Shown: positions 16,644-26,178, counted from the first letter of the stretch. The stretch: 64,000 nt of DNA from DASUBV01 sp036501025 (GCA_036501025.1 DASYBB010000161.1:1-64000); one strand, 5' to 3'. The notes: a model not told the origin generated them from the letters alone. Numbers and translations: made by a program.

Positions 16644-16658
16644 TTCGCCAGGCCCGGA

Positions 16659-17588
16659 CTAGCTGGCCCGCGGCGCCGGCAGGCCGACGTCGGCCAGTAC
16701 TTCCTCGGTCGGCCGCGGCTGCGTCCGGACCCCGGCGGCGATGCCCTTGACCAGGCACGACCGCAGCGCGCGCCGGTCGGGTGACCGCGCGAACGTGCGG
16801 GCCCACCGCCGCAGAGTCGAACCGCCATACAGAACGCGCTCGGCCGGGGCCAGGGCGGCTCCGCTGCGGAGGGTCCAGATCTTGTTCCGGACCTCGTAGA
16901 AGAAGCGCGGCCCGGGATCGGCGTCGGTGCTGCCGAACGCCGCGGTCTTGTGGACCACCACGCTGGCCGGGCACAGCAGGCCGGCCTGGCCGCGCAGCAG
17001 CCGCGTGGTGAACTCAAAGTCGTCGTTCCACAGGAAGTAGTCGGCCCGGGGCAGGCCGCGGCGCGCGGCCAGGCCGGCGTCGACCAGCACCGACACGAAC
17101 GACGCGGACCGGATCGGCAGGCCGCCCGCGGCGGCGGCGGCCCGGCGCTCGGCCGGCCGGGCGAACGGCTTGACCCGCGGCGTGTTCATCGGGTGCGGGC
17201 GGCCGTCGGTCCAGACCACCCGGCTGGCGATCAGGGCGGGCGGCCCGCCGGGGTACCGGTCGCGGGCGGCCAGCAGCGCGGCCAGCGCGCCCGGCTCGGG
17301 CACCGTGTCGTCGTCCATGAGCCAGATCAGGTCGGCGTCGCCCGCCAGGGCCAGCGCCATTCCGAAGGCGAACCCGCCCGCGCCGCCGGTGTTGCGGGCC
17401 AGCCGCTCCAGGATCACGTCCGGGAACTGCTCGCGGACGGCGGCCGCGCTCTCGTCGGTCGACGCGTTGTCCACCACGATGACCCGGTCGGCCGGGCGGG
17501 TCTGCGCCGCCACCGCGGCCAGCGACTCCAGCAGCAGCTGCCGCCGGTTATAGGTCACCACCACGGCGGCGACCCGAGGGCCGCCCAT
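16659..17588 (-). CDS. GT2 glycosyltransferase, GlfT1-like
   Basis: The 309-residue GT-A protein begins VAAVVVTYNRRQLL and has VDNASTDESA, ARNTGGAGGFAFG and the metal-binding WLMDDD (Asp92-94), with a WNDDFEF block further on. This set is characteristic of the GlfT1/Rv3782-like and rhamnosyl/galactofuranosyl GT2 group that starts galactan chains. The ATG lies one base after the sulfotransferase stop (TAGCATG), so the two are coupled. Together with glf and the GlfT2-like gene across the divergent promoter, it points to galactofuranan synthesis. Confidence 0.87.
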   Translation of the reverse strand: MGGPRVAAVVVTYNRRQLLLESLAAVAAQTRPADRVIVVDNASTDESAAAVREQFPDVILERLARNTGGAGGFAFGMALALAGDADLIWLMDDDTVPEPGALAALLAARDRYPGGPPALIASRVVWTDGRPHPMNTPRVKPFARPAERRAAAAAGGLPIRSASFVSVLVDAGLAARRGLPRADYFLWNDDFEFTTRLLRGQAGLLCPASVVVHKTAAFGSTDADPGPRFFYEVRNKIWTLRSGAALAPAERVLYGGSTLRRWARTFARSPDRRALRSCLVKGIAAGVRTQPRPTEEVLADVGLPAPRAS

Positions 17589-17589
17589 G

Positions 17590-18858
17590 CTAGGAGTTTC
17601 TCCGCACCCGGCGCCGCTCGGTGGCCTGCCATACCCGCACCCGCACCTTGCGCACGGCCGGGTAGCGGCTGCTGAGCTCCCGCACCGTCCGCTTGAACCG
17701 GTCGGAGGACGCCACCTTGGACTCGACCCGGCTGACCAGGCCGCGGGCGGTGGCCGGGGTCCGCTGGGGCGCGGCCGCCGGGAACCGCTTCCGGTAGTGA
17801 TGCAGCACCGCCGCGGCGGCGGCCTCGGTGGCCGCCTCGAGCATCTCGCCGGCGGGCGAGTCGTCCGGCCGGACGGCCGCGGCGGCCGAGGGCCGGGGCC
17901 GCAGCTCGTCCAGGTCCCCGATGATGTCGAACGGGGACTCCTTGAGGGCGCTGATCAGCGTCTCGGCCTGCTCGCCCGCCCAGGCCGCCCGGTCCGCCGG
18001 GAGGACCAGGCGGGCCGTGCGCGGCCGCGCGGCCAGCGTCTGGTGGGCCAGCGTCTCCTTGACGTTCCACATGTAGAACCAGTCGGGGATCTCCGGGGAC
18101 AGCGCCATGTTCAGCCGCCGCAGGAACTCGATCTCGGCCACCCCGAGGGACGCGTTGGGCCGGGCGCGGCTGGTGTCCGCGCTGGCCGGGTCGATGCCGA
18201 GCAGGCCGGCGAAGCGCTCCCACAGCAGGGTGTTCCCCGATCCCTGGGGCGGGACCGTGATCACGTGCACGTGCTCGGGCGGGACCAGGCGGGACCAGGC
18301 GGCCAGGATGGCCATCGTGTCGTGCACCCGCCAGAACCAGTACTCCCGCCGGTCGGCCGCGACCGACTCGGTGTCGATCACGTCGTGCAGCCAGTCCGTC
18401 CAGGTCCGGTCGTTGCGGTGCTTGACCGTCTCCTGCCACTCGGCCGGGAGCAGCGACGCCATGTCCCGCACGGTCAGCACCACGTGCACCTCGGCCGGCC
18501 GCAGGGACTTGACCGCCCGCTCGGCCTGGCCCGCGTCGGCGGCGCAGAAGAGCTCGTGGGAGATGACGGAGACGCCGGGCGCCTCGCGGGCCTGCAGGGC
18601 CAGCACGTCCCACTCCGCCGCCCACGAGCCCGCCGGGTCGGAGGGGAGCTTCTCGATGTCGCGCAGGTCGTTCTGGGCGCGGAAGTGATCCTGCGGGTGG
18701 TGGCCGGGCAGCAGCACGCCGGCCGCCGCCAGCTCGCCCCGGTTCCGCCACATGACCTGCTGCAGGAACGTGGTGCCGGTCTTGGGCTCGCCGATGTGGA
18801 CGATGACCCTGGCCCGGGGCGGGGGGGCCTGGCGTGCCGTGACGTCATGGGCGCTCAA
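17590..18858 (-). CDS. Sulfotransferase-family protein (PAPS-binding)
   Basis: The 422-residue protein carries the 5'-phosphosulfate-binding loop at its N-terminus, GEPKTGTTFLQ (about 23-33), and a VLTVRDMASLLPAEWQE block that fits the 3'-phosphate-binding region. It is therefore likely to transfer sulfate from PAPS. The C-terminal 60 residues are basic. Translation starts at a TTG with GAGGTG five bases upstream. Upstream partner of the GlfT1-like gene in a two-gene unit; a cell-surface glycan is the probable acceptor (inference from context). Confidence 0.82.
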   Translation of the reverse strand: MSAHDVTARQAPPPRARVIVHIGEPKTGTTFLQQVMWRNRGELAAAGVLLPGHHPQDHFRAQNDLRDIEKLPSDPAGSWAAEWDVLALQAREAPGVSVISHELFCAADAGQAERAVKSLRPAEVHVVLTVRDMASLLPAEWQETVKHRNDRTWTDWLHDVIDTESVAADRREYWFWRVHDTMAILAAWSRLVPPEHVHVITVPPQGSGNTLLWERFAGLLGIDPASADTSRARPNASLGVAEIEFLRRLNMALSPEIPDWFYMWNVKETLAHQTLAARPRTARLVLPADRAAWAGEQAETLISALKESPFDIIGDLDELRPRPSAAAAVRPDDSPAGEMLEAATEAAAAAVLHHYRKRFPAAAPQRTPATARGLVSRVESKVASSDRFKRTVRELSSRYPAVRKVRVRVWQATERRRVRRNS

Positions 18859-19027
18859 GCGGACACCTCGCGGATTGTGGCGGCGGCGGCCGGGACGGTT
18901 TCGAGCTGTTCACCCGGCGATCGACGAAGTACAATATAACGCCTTGATCTGGTCGGGTATCCTCTGGCGTGACTCACCCGGTACGGCTGGCCACGAGGTG
19001 TTTACCCCTGGAAGGCGAATCCTGCGC

Positions 19028-19933
19028 ATGCCCGAGCCCTTCTCGCTGCTGATCGCCGTATACGAGGGGGATCGGCCCGACTACGTGCGCCGGGCGTTCC
19101 GCAGCGCGGTCTACGACCAGACCGTACGCCCGGACCAGGTGGTCATCGTCCGGGACGGCCCGGTCCGGGACGAGCTCGCGGCCTGCCTCGACGAGCTCCA
19201 GGCGGCCAGCCCGGTCCCGGTCACCTTCGTCCCGCTGGAGCGCAACCTCGGCCTCGGCCCGGCCCTCGACCGGGGGCTGGCGGCGGCCTGGTTCGACGTG
19301 GTGGCCCGGATGGACGCCGACGACATCTCCATGCCCAGCCGGTTCGCGGTGGAACTGCCGCTCATGGCGGACGCGGACATCGTGGGAAGCGGCCTGCTCG
19401 AGTTCGTCGAGGACACCGACGACGTCGTGGGGCAGCGGGTTCCGCCGATCGGAGCGGACCGGATCCGGCGCTACGCTCGCATTCATGACCCGTTCAACCA
19501 CCCGACGGTGGTGTACCGCCGCAGCGCCGTCCAGGCCGCGGGCGGCTACGGCGACCTCCCCATGATGGAGGACTACGCTCTGTTCGCGCGCATGCTGGCG
19601 GCCGGGGCCCGCCCGGTCAACGTGGCTGAGCCGCTGATCTACTACCGGGTCGGCGCCGAGGCGTTCAAGCGGCGCGGCGGCGCCGGGCTGCTCCGCTCGG
19701 AGGTCCGGCTGCAGCGCGAGTTCCGGCGGCTCGGATTCACGTCCGAGGCGGAGTTCGCCCGCAATATCCTGATGCGCGGGGGGTACCGGCTGGTTCCGTG
19801 GTGGTTCCGGCGGGCGCTGTACCGCCCGATCGTGGCCCGGCGCGCCGAGCGCCTGAAGCAAGACCTGCCCGCGCCCGACTGGGGCGATGACGACTGGCCC
19901 GCGGGCCAGCGGCGTGAATCGGTGAACTTGTGA
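19028..19933 (+). CDS. GT2 glycosyltransferase
   Basis: The 301-residue protein begins with FSLLIAVYEGDRPDYVRRAF and has VVIVRDGP, ERNLGLGPALDRGL and the DxD-type ARMDADDISMPSR (Asp96, Asp98, Asp99), which is the AmsE/WcaA-like GT2 pattern. The ATG at 19028 is used because everything upstream in frame lacks family sequence. It opens a four-gene operon and overlaps glf by four bases (GTGA). Its sugar is unknown; context suggests a step in galactan or a decorating sugar. Confidence 0.9.
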   Translation: MPEPFSLLIAVYEGDRPDYVRRAFRSAVYDQTVRPDQVVIVRDGPVRDELAACLDELQAASPVPVTFVPLERNLGLGPALDRGLAAAWFDVVARMDADDISMPSRFAVELPLMADADIVGSGLLEFVEDTDDVVGQRVPPIGADRIRRYARIHDPFNHPTVVYRRSAVQAAGGYGDLPMMEDYALFARMLAAGARPVNVAEPLIYYRVGAEAFKRRGGAGLLRSEVRLQREFRRLGFTSEAEFARNILMRGGYRLVPWWFRRALYRPIVARRAERLKQDLPAPDWGDDDWPAGQRRESVNL

Positions 19934-21102
19934 ACTTTGACCTGGCCGTCGTCGGCTCCGGCTTCTTCGGGCTGACGATCGCGGAGCGCTGCGCGGAAGA
20001 CCTGGGCCTGCGGGTCCTGGTCATCGAGCGGCGGCACCACATCGGCGGGAACGCCTACAGCGAGCCGGAGCCGCAGACCGGCATCGAGGTGCACCGCTAC
20101 GGCGCGCACCTGTTCCACACCTCCAACGCGCGCGTGTGGGAGTACGTCAACCGGTTCACCGCCTTCACCGGCTACCAGCACCGGGTCTTCTCCATCTACT
20201 CGGGCCGGGTCTACCCCCTGCCGATCAACCTGGGCACCATCTGCGAGTACTTCGGCAAGGCGATGTCGCCCGAACAGGCCCGGGCCATGATCGCCGAGCA
20301 GTCGGCCGAGGTGACGCAGGCGTCCAACCTGGAGCAGAAGGCCGTGTCGCTGATCGGGCGCCCCCTGTACGAGGCGTTCATCCGCGGCTACACCTTCAAG
20401 CAGTGGCAGACCGAGCCGGCCGACCTGCCGCCGGAGATCATCACCCGGCTGCCGGTGCGCTACACCTTCGACAACCGTTACTTCAGCGATACCTTCGAGG
20501 GCCTGCCGGTCCAGGGGTACACCGCCTGGCTGGAGCGGATGGCCGACCACCCCAACATCGAGGTCCGGCTGAATACCGACTTTTCCGGCATGCGGTCGGA
20601 GCTGGCCGGTAACGTGCCGGTGGTGTACACCGGTCCCGTCGACGCGTACTTCGACTACGCGGCGGGGGATCTGGGCTGGCGCACGCTCGACTTTGACCTC
20701 GAGGTCCTGCCGGTCGGCGACTTCCAGGGCACGCCAGTCATGAACTACGCGGACGCCGACGTCCCGTTCACCCGTATCCACGAGTTCCGGCACTTCCACC
20801 CGGAGCGCGACTGGTACCCGAAGGACAAGACTGTGATCATGCGGGAGTACTCGCGGTTCGCCGACCGCGGTGATGAGCCGTATTACCCGATCAACACCGC
20901 GACGGACCGGGAGCGGCTGCTGGCCTACCGCCAGCTGGCGGACCGGGAGCCGGGCGTGCTGTTCGGCGGCCGCCTGGGTACGTACAAGTACCTGGACATG
21001 CACATGGCCATCGGCTCGGCCCTGTCCATGTACGAGAACCGCCTGCGCCCGTTCTTCGCCGAGCACCAGCCGCTGGCCAGCAGCCGAGGAGCAGCCCTGT
21101 GA
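19930..21102 (+). CDS. glf: UDP-galactopyranose mutase
   Basis: Glf converts UDP-galactopyranose to UDP-galactofuranose with reduced FAD. The 390-residue length is standard. Visible: the FAD-binding VVGSGFFGLTIAE (Gly9-Gly14), RRHHIGGNAY, GAHLFHTSN, the FKQWQ and PVRYTFDNRYF blocks, and the C-terminal FGGRLGTYKYLDMHMAIGSA. The GTG start overlaps the previous gene, and its end overlaps the next by four bases. It supplies the donor for the GlfT1- and GlfT2-like transferases nearby. Confidence 0.97.
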   Translation: MNFDLAVVGSGFFGLTIAERCAEDLGLRVLVIERRHHIGGNAYSEPEPQTGIEVHRYGAHLFHTSNARVWEYVNRFTAFTGYQHRVFSIYSGRVYPLPINLGTICEYFGKAMSPEQARAMIAEQSAEVTQASNLEQKAVSLIGRPLYEAFIRGYTFKQWQTEPADLPPEIITRLPVRYTFDNRYFSDTFEGLPVQGYTAWLERMADHPNIEVRLNTDFSGMRSELAGNVPVVYTGPVDAYFDYAAGDLGWRTLDFDLEVLPVGDFQGTPVMNYADADVPFTRIHEFRHFHPERDWYPKDKTVIMREYSRFADRGDEPYYPINTATDRERLLAYRQLADREPGVLFGGRLGTYKYLDMHMAIGSALSMYENRLRPFFAEHQPLASSRGAAL

Positions 21103-23144
21103 CGTCCCCCACCAAGGAGCTGCGGGTCCTGCAGCGGGTGGTCTTCCCCGGCGACGACCTGGACGTCGTCCCGCTCTACGTCGAGACCAACATGGACCGC
21201 GGCGCCTCCGAGCTGGCCTCGGAGCAGCTGACCGAGGCCCTGGTCGACAGCACGACGGTGGCCGGCGTGGCCGGCGCAACCGTGACCAACGCGCTGGCCG
21301 GCGAGGCCCAGGACAGCATCCGCTTCGGCAGCGCCCTGCCGTTCCGCCCCGACGAGTCGGTCGAGCTGCGCCGCAGCGCGGTGATCCGCGAGGGCCGCCG
21401 GGTCTCGTTCGGGACTTACTTCAACGCCTTCCCGGCCAGCTACTGGCGCCGGTGGACCCACATCGACGCGGTCACGCTGCGGATCCGGCTGGCGGGCGAG
21501 TCGACCGTCGTGCTGTACCGCTCGACGGCCAAGGGCATCAGCCACCCGGTCGAGACCATCGCCATCACCGGCAGCGAGCCGGAGACGATCGAGCGCACCC
21601 TGCCGCTCAAGCCGTTCATCGACGGCGGCTGGTACTGGTTCGACATCGTGGCCGGCGCCCAGGAGACGACGCTGATCGAGGCCGAGTGGCTCGGGCTGGC
21701 GCAGCCCGCGCCGCCCGGCCGGGTCAGCATCGGCATCACCACCGTCAACCGGCCCGAGTTCCTGCTCGACCTGCTGCGCACCCTGGGCGACGCGACGCCG
21801 CTGGTGGCCGAGCGGCTCGACGCGGTCTACGTCGTCGACCAGGGCACCCGGCTGGTTACCGAGCAGCCGGACTTCGCCGACGCGGCCAAGAACCTCGGCG
21901 ACAAGCTGCGGGTCATCGTCCAGGGCAACCTGGGCGGCTCGGGCGGGTTCTCCCGCTCCATGGACGAGACCGTGCGGGCGGGCGCCAGCGACTACGTGCT
22001 GCTGCTCGACGACGACATCACGCTCGACCCCGAGTGCATCCTGCGCGCGGTGACCTTCGCCGACCTGGCCCGCAAGCCGACCATCGTCGGCGGCCACATG
22101 TTCAGCCTGTATGACCGGTCCGTGCTGCACGCCTTCGGCGAGAGCGTCTTCCCGGTCAAGTGGTGGTGGGGCGCCGCGATCAACACCAAGACGCGGCACG
22201 ACTTCGGCTCGCGCAACCTGCGGCACACCCCCTGGCTGCACCGCCGGGTCGATGTCGACTACAACGGCTGGTGGATGTGCCTGATCCCGACGAAGGTGAT
22301 CAAGGAACTGGGCCTGGCCATCCCCGTGTTCATCAAGTGGGACGACGCCGAGTACGGCCTGCGCGCCCGCGACGCGGGCTACCCCACGGTGTCCATGCCG
22401 GGCGTGGCCGCATGGCACGTGACCTGGCAGGACAAGAGCGACTCGGTCGACTGGCAGGCGTACTACCACATCCGGAACCGGATCGTCTCCGCGCTGCTGC
22501 ACTCGCCGTTCGACCACGGCGGCCGCCTGGTCAGCGAGAGCGGCGAGATCCAGATCCTGCAGCTGCTGTCGATGCAGTACTCCGCGGCCGAGCTGCGGCT
22601 GCGGGCCATCGAGGACGTCCTGTCCGGGCCCGGGCATATGCACCGGGACCTGCCGACCCGGCTCGGCGAGCTGCAGGAGATCCGGCGCGGCTTCAGCGAC
22701 GCGCAGCCCGTGCCCGACCTGGAGCAGTTCCCCCCGCCCCGGCACCGCAAGCCGCCCGCCGACCTGGAGCCGCCGACCAACAAGGTGCAGCTGTTCAAGA
22801 TGGCGGGCGCCGCCGCGCTCCGGCAGCTGCGGACGGTCAAGAAGGAAGAGCAGGGCCGGCCGCTGGCCGTCCTGCCCTACCAGGACTCGGGCTGGTGGGT
22901 GGTGTCCACCCTGGACAGCGCGGTGGTCTCCTCGGCGGACGGCACCAGCGCGGCGTGGCTCAAGCGCGACCCCAAGCTGTACCGCTCGCTGCTGCGGCGC
23001 AGCACGCTGCTGCACGCCCGGCTGGCCCGGGAGTGGCCCCGGCTGCGGGCCGAGTACCGGGCCGCCGCGGCGGACTTCAACTCGCCTGAGCGCTGGCGGG
23101 AGACGTTCGAGTCGTCGGCCCGTGACCCCCATGGCCAGTCGTGA
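21099..23144 (+). CDS. glfT2: Galactofuranosyltransferase, GlfT2-like
   Basis: The 681-residue protein has the GlfT2 architecture: an N-terminal beta-sandwich (about 1-195), a GT-A domain (about 205-470) with NLGGSGGFSRSMDE, the metal triad LLLDDD (Asp304-306), WDDAE (Asp415, Asp416, Glu418) and His440, and a helical C-terminal region. GlfT2 (Rv3808c in mycobacteria) polymerises galactan with alternating 1,5 and 1,6 linkages on the inner membrane face. The GTG start has GAGGAG upstream and overlaps glf. Here it occurs with a sulfotransferase and no arabinan genes in view. Confidence 0.93.
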   Translation: MTSPTKELRVLQRVVFPGDDLDVVPLYVETNMDRGASELASEQLTEALVDSTTVAGVAGATVTNALAGEAQDSIRFGSALPFRPDESVELRRSAVIREGRRVSFGTYFNAFPASYWRRWTHIDAVTLRIRLAGESTVVLYRSTAKGISHPVETIAITGSEPETIERTLPLKPFIDGGWYWFDIVAGAQETTLIEAEWLGLAQPAPPGRVSIGITTVNRPEFLLDLLRTLGDATPLVAERLDAVYVVDQGTRLVTEQPDFADAAKNLGDKLRVIVQGNLGGSGGFSRSMDETVRAGASDYVLLLDDDITLDPECILRAVTFADLARKPTIVGGHMFSLYDRSVLHAFGESVFPVKWWWGAAINTKTRHDFGSRNLRHTPWLHRRVDVDYNGWWMCLIPTKVIKELGLAIPVFIKWDDAEYGLRARDAGYPTVSMPGVAAWHVTWQDKSDSVDWQAYYHIRNRIVSALLHSPFDHGGRLVSESGEIQILQLLSMQYSAAELRLRAIEDVLSGPGHMHRDLPTRLGELQEIRRGFSDAQPVPDLEQFPPPRHRKPPADLEPPTNKVQLFKMAGAAALRQLRTVKKEEQGRPLAVLPYQDSGWWVVSTLDSAVVSSADGTSAAWLKRDPKLYRSLLRRSTLLHARLAREWPRLRAEYRAAAADFNSPERWRETFESSARDPHGQS

Positions 23145-24801
23145 GGTCCGCGGCAGCCCGGCGGTAACCCCGGCGCCGGGCGCGCCGGCCCCGCCGCCGG
23201 AGACCGCGCCGGCTGACGTGCCGGCCGGGTCGTTCCTGCGGCGCTACTGGCCGGCGGCCATCGCGGCGGCGGCCATGCTCGGGCTCGGGCTGTGGGGCCT
23301 GGGCCGGGCCTCGGCCATGGGCAACGACGAGGTGGCGACCCGGTGGGCCGCGTCGCTCAGCCTCGGCCAGCTGGCCCACCTGCTCGGGAACATCGACGCC
23401 GTGCACGGCGCCTACTACCTGCTGATGCACGCCTGGACGGTGGTCGGGACCAGCCCCGCCGTCCTGCGCATCCCCTCGGTGATCGCCATGGCCGCGGCCG
23501 CCGCCCTGGTCGCGATCCTCGGCCGCCAGCTGACCGGGTCCGGCTGGGCCGGGCTGCTGGCCGGCCTGGTCACCGCGGCGACGCCGGCCATGAGCTACTA
23601 CGCGCAGACCGCCCGCTCGTACGCGCTGGTCTTCGCCTGCGTCGCTGCCGCGACCGTGATCCTGGTCAAGGCCCTGAAGTCAGAGACTTCTCCGTCCGGG
23701 GCGCCGGGCCCGGCGGGGCCGGGAGCGGCGGGGCTGGGAGCGGCGGCGGCCCGGCCGTGGTGGCTGGCCTACGGCGCGCTGATCATGGTGAGCGGCTACC
23801 TGAACGAGCTGGCGCTGCTGGTCCTGACCGCCCATGTGGTCACCGTCGCCCTCGCCCGGCCCGGCTGGCCGGCCGTCCGGCGCTGGGCCGTGGCCGGCGC
23901 GGTCGGCGCCGTGCTCGTGATCCCCGTCGTGGTGGTCAGCAGCCGCGAGGCGGACGCCGTGACCTGGATCGCCCGCCCGGACCGGGGCAGCCTGGTGCTC
24001 CTGTTCCACGACTACTTCGGGATCCGGTCGGTCATCCCCGCCCTCGTGCTCGCCTGCATCGTGATCGCGCTGCTCCCGCCGCTGCGGCGCGGGGAAGCGG
24101 CGGCGGCGTGGTGGCGCGGCGGCATCTCGGTGCAGTCCGTGGCGGCGCCGCTGATGATCATCCCGGCCGGGCTGCTCATCGCCGAGTCCCTGGTGGCCCG
24201 GCCGTTCTACGTCGACCGCTACGTCCTCTACGGGGAGATCGGCGCGGCCCTGCTGGCCGCCGCCGGCGCCTGCCGTGTCGGCCAGTGGCTGCGGGCCGGG
24301 CTGCGCGCCGGGCTCCGCTGGCCGGTCCTGGTCGCCGTGCCCGGCGTGGCCCTGCTCGTGTGCGCCCTGGTCTTCCAGCTGGGCGCCCAGCGGTTCGTCC
24401 GGACCCCGGCCAGCCGTACGTTCGACTTCGGCGGGCCGTCCCGGTTCGTGGGGGAGCACGCGCGCCCCGGGGACGGCGTGCTGTACTTCGGCGCGTTCTT
24501 CCGCAAGGCCAGCCTCGGCTATCCGCAGGACTTCCGTAACGTCACCGACGTCGGGCTGGCCGTCTCGCCGCGGGCGTCGGGCACGTTCCAGGGCGTCAAC
24601 AAGCCGTTCTCCGCCCTGGCCCCCGAGGTGCTGCGCTACCAGCGGATCTGGATCGTCGGCCAGGTCCCGCATCCGGGCCGCCCGCTCGGCCTGATGAGGT
24701 CCGAGAGCCAGGAGATGCTCCAGGACTTTACCCAGGAGGCCCGGGCCCGGTTCCACGGCATCACCGTAACCCTCTGGGTCCAGCGCCCCGCCGCCCCCTG
24801 A
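23131..24801 (+). CDS. GT-C membrane glycosyltransferase (GT39/mannosyltransferase-like)
   Basis: The 556-residue protein has about nine to ten membrane segments and an early luminal acidic motif NDEVATRW (Asn65-Asp66-Glu67), the usual GT-C signature, followed by an SYYAQTARSYAL block common in bacterial polyprenyl-phosphate-sugar transferases. ATG at 23131 or GTG at 23122 both overlap the glfT2 end. It probably uses a lipid-linked sugar on the outer face to extend or modify the galactofuranan or a protein. Last gene of the operon. Confidence 0.85.
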   Translation: MASREVRGSPAVTPAPGAPAPPPETAPADVPAGSFLRRYWPAAIAAAAMLGLGLWGLGRASAMGNDEVATRWAASLSLGQLAHLLGNIDAVHGAYYLLMHAWTVVGTSPAVLRIPSVIAMAAAAALVAILGRQLTGSGWAGLLAGLVTAATPAMSYYAQTARSYALVFACVAAATVILVKALKSETSPSGAPGPAGPGAAGLGAAAARPWWLAYGALIMVSGYLNELALLVLTAHVVTVALARPGWPAVRRWAVAGAVGAVLVIPVVVVSSREADAVTWIARPDRGSLVLLFHDYFGIRSVIPALVLACIVIALLPPLRRGEAAAAWWRGGISVQSVAAPLMIIPAGLLIAESLVARPFYVDRYVLYGEIGAALLAAAGACRVGQWLRAGLRAGLRWPVLVAVPGVALLVCALVFQLGAQRFVRTPASRTFDFGGPSRFVGEHARPGDGVLYFGAFFRKASLGYPQDFRNVTDVGLAVSPRASGTFQGVNKPFSALAPEVLRYQRIWIVGQVPHPGRPLGLMRSESQEMLQDFTQEARARFHGITVTLWVQRPAAP

Positions 24802-25059
24802 CCGCCCGGCAACCGCTGACCGCCTCAGCCGCCCGGCGGGGGAGCCCCGGCTGGCGCCGTGCCCGGCGGGGGAGCCCCGGCTGGGGAGCCCCGGCTGGCG
24901 CCGTGTCCGGCTGGGACCCCCCCGGCTGGCGCCGCCGCCCTCGCCTGGCGGCGTCCCCGGCTTGGCGCCGTGCCCGACTGGCGCCGGGACGCCCCGCCGG
25001 GCAGCCTCAGCCGCCCCGCCAGTCCCACTGATATCGCCAGCTCGTGGTTGCGCGGCTTG
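24802..25059. repeat. Degenerate GC-rich tandem repeats in an intergenic gap
   Basis: From about 24834 to 24990 the sequence repeats blocks such as GGGGGAGCCCCGGCTGGCGCC with decay (CTGGCGCCGTGCC occurs several times). No open frame here has gene features. The region separates the glycan operon from the membrane-protein pair. Confidence 0.6.
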
Positions 25060-25121
25060 CTTTCATGATCCCGCAGGATTTGGCATACCTGGGTAGCACA
25101 AAGCCTGCGGGATCATGAAAG
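25060..25121. repeat. 18-bp perfect inverted repeat, 26-base loop
   Basis: Arms CTTTCATGATCCCGCAGG (25060-25077) and CCTGCGGGATCATGAAAG (25104-25121) are exact reverse complements. The arms and the loop are AT-richer than the surroundings. No gene is known to need it; the next start codon is 215 bases away. The remaining bases to 25335 hold no supported gene. Confidence 0.9.
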
Positions 25122-25335
25122 TGCCTCCGCTGCGGCCGTCGGCGGCACGGCAGCCACCACGCCAGTGAGGCTGATGTGGCGGGGGGGACGGCGGGGCGCG
25201 GCCTGGCCCGGGCGCTCGGTCCCTTTGCATTGCGCCAAGAGGTTTGTCATGCCAAGCTATTGGCGACCCAGTGAGGGCCGCATGAGGGCGACGGCCGGGC
25301 GCGTTCCGGGCATCGGCCGCTGTGGGAGGCGAGAC

Positions 25336-26178
25336 ATGGACCAGAACGCGAACGCGCCCGGTGCGCAGCCGCCGCCGGGGGCCGAGCCGGGGGCCGAGCC
25401 CGGCGCGGAGCCGGGGTCCGGCGCGGGGCCAGGGGCCGAGCCCGCCGCGGGGCCGCCGCCGGGGGCGGAGCCGGGGGCGGGGGCGGAGCAGCTGCTCGGT
25501 GAGCTGGACGGCCTTCGGCGGCGCACGCGGTCCGGGCGGCACGCCTACTGGCTGCCGCTGGTGCTGTACGGCGTGCTCATCTGCGCGGCCACGCCGCTCT
25601 ACGTCCAGCAGAACGATCCGCGCGGCAATGGCATCCACACCCTGCCCGGCCCGGTGATTCAGCTGGCGGGGCTGGGCGGATGGGCCGACGGGTACATCGC
25701 CATCTACTGGCTGTTCGCCCTGGTGGCCGGGTTCTGGCTGACCGCGCTGTGGTACCAGCGGCGGGCGCGCCGGGCCGGCCTGCTGACGTCGGTCCGCGGG
25801 TTTGTCATCGCCGGCGCCGCCGTCACGGCGGCGCTCATCTTGCTCTCGGTCGTGCCGCCGGCGGCGCGGCTGTGGCCGGGCGATCTTGTCATCCGCGGCT
25901 ACTTCCCGCTCTTCGTCATCGCCGTCGGCCTGCTGGCGCTGGCCTGGGCCGAGCGGAGCTGGGGGCTGATCGCGACGACCGTTGTCTTCACCGGGGCCGC
26001 GTTCCTGTCGAACTTGTACAACGTCGAGAACCTCGTGTTCCGGCTGGGCTGGGATCCCGCTCCCGGCCAGTACGGCCTGACGGTGCTCCCCGGCGCCCTC
26101 CTGCCCGCGGTCGTGCTGCTGGTGGCCGGCCTGTGCGCCTTCCCGGCCCAGCGGCCGCGGCGGCTGGCCCCCCGGTGA
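25336..26178 (+). CDS. Membrane protein with Pro/Gly/Glu repeat N-terminus, unknown function
   Basis: The ATG at 25336 follows GGGAGG. Residues 10-50 are a low-complexity run of PGAEPGAEPG-type repeats, probably disordered. After a short LLGELDGLRRRTRSGRH amphipathic stretch come about six membrane segments (starting YWLPLVLYGVLICAA and ending near LPAVVLLVAGLCAF). I do not recognise a named family. The downstream winged-helix regulator overlaps by four bases, so both are made together; the regulator may respond to a state sensed by this protein. Confidence 0.8.
   Translation: MDQNANAPGAQPPPGAEPGAEPGAEPGSGAGPGAEPAAGPPPGAEPGAGAEQLLGELDGLRRRTRSGRHAYWLPLVLYGVLICAATPLYVQQNDPRGNGIHTLPGPVIQLAGLGGWADGYIAIYWLFALVAGFWLTALWYQRRARRAGLLTSVRGFVIAGAAVTAALILLSVVPPAARLWPGDLVIRGYFPLFVIAVGLLALAWAERSWGLIATTVVFTGAAFLSNLYNVENLVFRLGWDPAPGQYGLTVLPGALLPAVVLLVAGLCAFPAQRPRRLAPR

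Noticed and set aside
18955..18960. GGGTAT as a SigB-type -10 before the GT2-glf operon
   Set aside because: No GNNT element lies 14-16 bases upstream.
20925..23132. Minus-strand open frame of 735 codons opposite glfT2
   Set aside because: Antisense to a gene with intact GlfT2 motifs; the composition is biased and shows no family.
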